From positions 1 through 32,476 of the IMG/VR virus record IMGVR_UViG_3300032297_000073: DNA of 32,476 nt. One strand, given 5' to 3'. The DNA is from a virus. Both the position numbers and the translations under genes were made by a program. The notes under the pieces are model-generated. The model had not been told where the DNA came from. It made no database searches and worked only from the letters and a program-made list of their open reading frames with translations. Shown one piece after another: positions 31,330 to 32,476 of this stretch (the stretch's first letter is position 1; each line of letters starts with the position of its first letter).

Positions 31330-31358
31330 TTGACAAAATACCAAAAAGACTATATAAT
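31330..31358 (+). promoter_or_regulatory. Consensus sigma70 promoter for the DNA ligase gene
   Basis: TTGACA (31330-31335), 17-bp spacer, TATAAT (31353-31358). The spacer contains ATACCAA, a partial form of the operator-like motif. AGGAA precedes the ATG. Confidence 0.85.
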
Positions 31359-31388
31359 TAAACATTGAACACACTAATCAGGAACACT

Positions 31389-32476
31389 ATGAACACACCC
31401 TGCGATCGCGTTATCACTAGTTTGGAAGAACATTCTAGCCGTCTTAATAAGGAAGCTATTATTGAAGCTGAACAAGAAAATGTAGAACTGTTTGAAGGCT
31501 TCAAACTAGCCCTTAGTCCATTTATTACATTTGGTGTTAAGAAGGTACCTAGCTTCTCTGGTCCAGACGGACAGGGTCTGCCCTGGGATGCATTTAAAGA
31601 GCTGTGCCACTTACTGGCAACACGCCAGCTAACAGGTGACGATGCTCGTTCAGCAATCGAATTAGCACTATCTGCTAGTACAAACAGCCAATGGAACAAT
31701 TGGTATCGTCGTATCCTTATCAAAGACCTGCGTTGCGGTGTCAGTGAAAAAACAATCAACAAGATTAAAAAGAACGCTGTACCACTGTTTGAGTGCATGT
31801 TAGCACACGATGGCGCTAATCACGAGAAAAAAGTTGCAGGTAAAAAACTGCTAGAACCAAAGTTGGACGGTGTCCGTGCTCTGCTGATTATTGATGCTGG
31901 TGCTAAGACTGCTACAATCTATAGCCGCAATGGCAAGATCTTGGAAAACTTCGGACACATTACCAGTGCAGTTGAAGCTAACATTGAATTGTTTGAACGC
32001 AGTATTGTTATTGACGGTGAAGTTGTTAGCTCTAGCTTCCAAGCACTGATGAAACAAGTACACCGTAAGAGTGATGCCGATGCAGTCGATGCACGACTAA
32101 TGGCATTTGATGTTCTGCCACTCAGTGAATTTCAAAAGGGTAAAAGCGTAATGGGTCAGAAGCGCCGTAGTGCTCTGCTACGTGCTATGAAACCTGTACT
32201 AGACAAAGTGGGCAGTATTGACATTATTCCTCAGATTGAAGTTGACTTAGACACTGCCGTTGGTGAGATGCAGTTTAAGCAGTATAACAAAGATGCTATT
32301 GAGGCAGGCTTTGAAGGTATTATGATCAAAGATGTGGATGCTGAATATGTCTGCAAACGACACGTATCTTGGCTCAAACAAAAACCATTTATCGAAGTTA
32401 GTTTAACAGTTGTAGCAGTTGAAGAAGGAACAGGAAAAAATGAAGGACGCATGGGTGCAATTATCTGCGAAGGCGA
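31389..32476 (+). CDS. ATP-dependent DNA ligase, T4 gp30-like, 3' end cut by window edge
   Basis: I translated this frame by eye: ATG at 31389, open through the right edge (362 codons). The adenylation motif EPKLDGVRA places the nucleotide-binding Lys at 158. The N-terminal helical domain ends in NWYRRILIKDLRCGVSEKTIN, a typical T4-ligase-like segment; VIDGEVVS (motif III/IIIa region), FEGIMIKD (motif IV) and WLKQKP (motif V) follow, leading into the OB-fold. It seals nicks during phage replication and repair. C-terminal OB-fold incomplete in this window. It stands behind its own consensus promoter, as expected for an early gene. Confidence 0.95.
   Translation, partial: MNTPCDRVITSLEEHSSRLNKEAIIEAEQENVELFEGFKLALSPFITFGVKKVPSFSGPDGQGLPWDAFKELCHLLATRQLTGDDARSAIELALSASTNSQWNNWYRRILIKDLRCGVSEKTINKIKKNAVPLFECMLAHDGANHEKKVAGKKLLEPKLDGVRALLIIDAGAKTATIYSRNGKILENFGHITSAVEANIELFERSIVIDGEVVSSSFQALMKQVHRKSDADAVDARLMAFDVLPLSEFQKGKSVMGQKRRSALLRAMKPVLDKVGSIDIIPQIEVDLDTAVGEMQFKQYNKDAIEAGFEGIMIKDVDAEYVCKRHVSWLKQKPFIEVSLTVVAVEEGTGKNEGRMGAIICEG

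Noticed and set aside
1-32476. Insertion sequences or transposase genes
   Set aside because: No transposase motifs, terminal inverted repeats or target duplications were seen in the window.

Overview
The window looks like part of the genome of a large tailed bacteriophage, probably a T4-like myovirus of a Gram-negative, likely aquatic, host. The grounds are a T4-type ATP-dependent DNA ligase running off the right end, TATAAATA boxes like T4 late promoters, a membrane-anchored SleB-type cell-wall hydrolase, a phage-borne tRNA, virion-like proteins with Ig-type beta domains, and dense packing with many 1-8 nt gene overlaps. The exact taxon and host cannot be settled from the sequence alone. By eye, the left end (1-2.2 kb) and 3.9-6.9 kb are richer in G+C than the AT-rich 12-30 kb block.

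Layout. (i) 1-2111, leftward: seven small early-type genes. Several have near-perfect sigma70 promoters (TTGAC[AT]-17-TA[TC]AAT), a shared leader with AAGGAGC, and a recurrent TTGGTAAAACC motif inside the promoter spacer. (ii) 2240-2500: one small rightward gene. (iii) 2501-3389: about 0.9 kb without protein genes. It holds a leftward transcription unit (promoter, tRNA with anticodon CAU, about 245 nt of unexplained RNA, strong hairpin terminator). It also holds three direct-repeat families: five 11-bp units, tandem 22-bp units, and 16-bp units spaced 31 and 64 bp. (iv) 3390-7596, rightward: a lipoprotein, a virion-like protein, two unknowns, then a fatty-acid desaturase, a GNAT acetyltransferase and a probable 2OG-Fe(II) oxygenase. 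(v) 7564-9307, leftward: two GT9/heptosyltransferase-like proteins flanking a 49-aa gene. (vi) 9396-11975: a large virion or fibre-like protein. (vii) 12021-29684: fourteen rightward genes with almost no intergenic DNA, encoding glycosyltransferases, four radical SAM enzymes, SGNH hydrolases, sugar-nucleotide enzymes and a methyltransferase. (viii) 29783-30688: lysis-type genes. (ix) Small genes and the 5' part of the DNA ligase gene.

The most interesting part is the 17.7-kb cassette (vii). It combines two N-terminal-twitch radical SAM proteins, a B12-type radical SAM protein, a SPASM radical SAM protein, three related GT10-like proteins, two SGNH hydrolases, an SDR epimerase, a UDP-sugar dehydrogenase, a nucleotidyltransferase-cupin fusion, and a glycosyltransferase with five 69-residue repeats. 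The order radical SAM, GT10-like, SGNH occurs twice. No transporter, flippase or polymerase is visible, and the cassette directly follows the large virion protein. I infer a phage-encoded system that builds and transfers an unusual sugar inside the infected cell, perhaps onto a virion protein. That role is a hypothesis, not something the sequence shows.
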